Shown: one piece after another, positions 62,327-64,000 of the stretch
How positions within the stretch are numbered: the stretch's first letter is position 1
How the letters are laid out: every line of letters begins with the position of its first letter
DNA from: Candidatus Ancaeobacter aquaticus
GTDB lineage: Bacteria > Auribacterota > Ancaeobacteria > Ancaeobacterales > Ancaeobacteraceae
Direction: 5' to 3'
Assembly (NCBI GenBank): GCA_030765405.1
Contig: JAVCCP010000078.1
Coordinates: 1-64,000, forward strand
Length of the DNA stretch: 64,000 nt
Translations under genes and position numbers: made by a program
Notes under the pieces: model-generated
Told to the model about the DNA's origin: nothing
Databases searched by the model: none
What the model saw: only the letters and a program-made list of their open reading frames with translations

Positions 62327-63370
62327 ATGAAAAGAATACGACAAAGAACAATAGTTAAGTTTTCGGTTATTGTTATGCTTGCGGTTTTTTTTATGACGAT
62401 GGCTGTAGTAGGGAAATTGCTTGCGTTTGACTGTAATCAGAGTAGAGATTATTCTATTGATACCTGTAAGCCCCCGAGCAATAAGTCTACACGTAATAAT
62501 TCTGCGATACATATAGCAAAACTTGTGAAAGCTGAAGGAATTGTATCAGACATAAAGAAATCTACAGCTAAAATTGAAAGAAAAGCAAAAAAGCGGACGA
62601 AGTCAACCAGTTATGCTTTGCAAACTAAACTTGCTGAAATACGAAAAAACACAAAATCTTTGCGTAACCAGAAATTTCAAGGGAAAGATCTTCTTGCTTC
62701 CAGAAACAGTGAAACCCTGGGGAAACTGTCATGGAATGATGTGGCTCAGCCACCTCGCGCTAAGAAGTTTTTAGCAAATATGGCCGGAATGTACCAACAA
62801 AAGACGTGCTGTAATGATGAAGTAGAAATGAAGTTACCCGGTGACTATGTATCCGAGGCGGATAAAAAGGATAAGGGTTTGCGAAAAGTTCAAAAATTTT
62901 CATCGAGACGTTCCGATACAGTGTTATCAAGAAATACGAACTCATCTCAGTGCGAGTCAGTATATGTCCCGCTCTATAAAAGTGAAATAATACATGACAA
63001 GAAAAAGGACTTTGAAGCGCAGAAAACAAAGGCATTATCTTATCTAGACCGCAAGGTGAATTCTATTGCCAGAGATAAAGATGAAGAAAATTCGAATATG
63101 GTGCAGGATGAGGATATTTTTATGCCGCAATTTAAGCCACAATTCACACATATTACCTATCGTAAGAGCAAAGCGCAAAGAGATCAAAGCATACAAGATC
63201 TTGTAAATAGGAGAGCTAAAAAGAAAATACGATTAAAATTACCACGGAAAATTATTGTATCTTCAGTTGTGGGTATCAATTCAAGGATACATATGAAAAA
63301 GAATAATACAAAAAGTGATATTAAATATGCAAAAACTCAAAAAGCTGAAAAAAGGTTAACAGGGTTTTAG
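62327..63370 (+). CDS. basic secreted or membrane-anchored protein of unknown function
   Basis: This 347-aa protein has an N-terminal hydrophobic segment (FSVIVMLAVFFMTMAVVGKLLA), then DCNQSRDYSIDTC with two cysteines, and a long, very basic, low-complexity body (for example KSTAKIERKAKKRTKST). No domain was recognised. High lysine and arginine content suggests binding to anionic polymers such as nucleic acid or acidic polysaccharide. It has an ideal AAAGGAGG and a sigma-54-type promoter. Like the preceding large protein it is lysine-rich and secreted, so the two may be related in role. Confidence 0.6.
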   Translation: MKRIRQRTIVKFSVIVMLAVFFMTMAVVGKLLAFDCNQSRDYSIDTCKPPSNKSTRNNSAIHIAKLVKAEGIVSDIKKSTAKIERKAKKRTKSTSYALQTKLAEIRKNTKSLRNQKFQGKDLLASRNSETLGKLSWNDVAQPPRAKKFLANMAGMYQQKTCCNDEVEMKLPGDYVSEADKKDKGLRKVQKFSSRRSDTVLSRNTNSSQCESVYVPLYKSEIIHDKKKDFEAQKTKALSYLDRKVNSIARDKDEENSNMVQDEDIFMPQFKPQFTHITYRKSKAQRDQSIQDLVNRRAKKKIRLKLPRKIIVSSVVGINSRIHMKKNNTKSDIKYAKTQKAEKRLTGF

Positions 63371-63408
63371 ATAAAACTACTCCGTAATGTAGCAATAATT
63401 TCATTGGA

Positions 63409-63456
63409 TAGCAGATATGTTCTAATATAGAGCATATCTGCTATTTCTTTGTTTTC
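63409..63456 (+). terminator. intrinsic terminator after the basic-protein gene
   Basis: TAGCAGATATG at 63409-63419 pairs perfectly with CATATCTGCTA at 63433-63443, followed by a T-rich tract. Confidence 0.8.
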
Positions 63457-63900
63457 GCTACAACTTCTTATGTTGTGTCAAGTTGTTATCGTAACTATGT
63501 TTAAGTAAATAGTGTAGTTTTGTTAAAATATGGAATGTAAATTGCTTATTCAACATAAGTAGATGGGTATGTTTACATGTATTTGTATATAGCATCAGTG
63601 ATTGCGCGAAAGTGAGAGATCTGATGCGAGAGGCTCCGGATAAGCGAAAAAAATGGGGGCAATAGCAGAAAAACAAGACTGGCTAATTTTACTTAAACTG
63701 TATTTTATGTGGACAAGTAAAGTGTATGTTCTGAAATGGAGCACCAGGTGATTTACTGAAATTGAGGGAATGTACAGGCGTGATGTGCAATTAACTTATC
63801 AAAGGGGTGTTACGAGCAAAAGAAAAAAGATCAAAATGATGGCATGTATTATGCTTAATAATAAATTAGCTCTTTCAAAACTAAACAAAATTAAAGTTCG
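63457..63900. other. non-coding stretch with one hairpin
   Basis: No convincing gene was seen. A hairpin with GCATCAG (63592-63598) and CTGATGC (63621-63627) arms encloses a GCGCGAAAGTG loop region. It could be part of a leader RNA for whatever follows, but it matches no class I recognise. Confidence 0.35.
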
Positions 63901-64000
63901 ATGGACCTTGACAAAGAAGGCTATATAAATTACAATGATATCGGAACTTTAAAGGAAAAAGGCAATTCTCGTCTTGATGAAGCGGGAAGCGCAAAACTAC
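63901..64000 (+). CDS. possible start of a gene cut by the window end
   Basis: An ATG at 63901 opens a frame that continues to the end: MDLDKEGYINYNDIGTLKEK and onward. The composition is protein-like and the stretch DLDKEGYINYND resembles an EF-hand-type loop, but there is no clear ribosome binding site and only 33 codons are visible. An in-frame stop at 63892-63894 excludes an earlier start. Confidence 0.3.
   Translation, partial: MDLDKEGYINYNDIGTLKEKGNSRLDEAGSAKL

Noticed and set aside
63458-63676. 72-aa minus-strand frame after the basic-protein gene
   Set aside because: No ribosome binding site, low-complexity translation, and it begins in an AT-rich non-coding stretch.

Overview
The window looks like a chromosomal segment of a Gram-negative-type, probably anaerobic bacterium of the PVC superphylum, most likely a Candidatus Omnitrophota. 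Three things suggest this: a 52-aa small basic protein (17362-17520) of a type known from PVC genomes; a MetV/MetF pair with FolD and MetH, the methyl-branch folate enzymes common in acetogen-like anaerobes, plus a B12-dependent (class II) ribonucleotide reductase; and an outer-membrane barrel, Wza-like export protein and type II secretion pseudopilins, which imply two membranes. The lineage is inferred; no rRNA or tRNA gene was seen.
Layout: 0.2-5 kb holds a very large secreted kinase-like/metallopeptidase fusion and a methyltransferase. 5-10 kb has a CHASE2 adenylate/guanylate cyclase divergent from a Ca2+-type P-ATPase. 10-12.7 kb has two neighbouring PP-loop sulfur-transfer enzymes (LarE-like and ThiI-like/NFACT-R) and an M23 lipoprotein. 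12.9-16.5 kb is a GDP-deoxyhexose module (gmd, rmd-like, phosphohexomutase). 16.5-18.5 kb carries YbgC, CutA, the small basic protein and a pseudouridine synthase. 18.7-23.2 kb has GspJ/GspK-like pseudopilins and an SH3 protein. 23.5-26.3 kb is folD-metV-metF. 26.4-32 kb is a minus-strand block: SPL-like radical SAM, then a translationally coupled caspase-like/glycosyltransferase/ParB-like operon. 32-36.3 kb has a B12-type radical SAM protein and nrdJ. 36.3-36.75 kb holds two tandem near-identical structured RNA candidates. 36.8-49.8 kb is a GAF-GAF-GGDEF diguanylate cyclase divergent from an exopolysaccharide cluster (barrel, Wza-like, Wzc-like tyrosine kinase, CpsB phosphatase, two Wzy-like polymerases) that runs on into recN and a CPBP protease. 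50-58 kb is central metabolism (PEPCK, purC, metH with a separate activation protein, BsuPI protein, dipeptide epimerase). 58-63.4 kb has two lysine-rich secreted proteins of unknown function, the second behind a probable sigma-54 promoter.
The most unusual feature is in the gaps between genes. Nearly every large gap carries degenerate tandem repeats with an exact 7-base period. At least six different words are used (TAGCGNN, AGCTNTA, AGACYNN, GAACNAY, CACNANN, TTTAGRN). They are often arranged as two inverted arms around a loop and often begin at, or include, the stop codon of the preceding gene. Nested with them are palindromes with the core GGCTTTAGCC, hairpins with CACCGCGTAGG arms, and three long bulged inverted-repeat elements of 130-270 bp. 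The heptamers recall the short tandemly repeated heptanucleotides (STRR) of cyanobacteria, but here they form foldback elements.
All calls rest on reading the sequence and on family knowledge; no database search or folding program was run.
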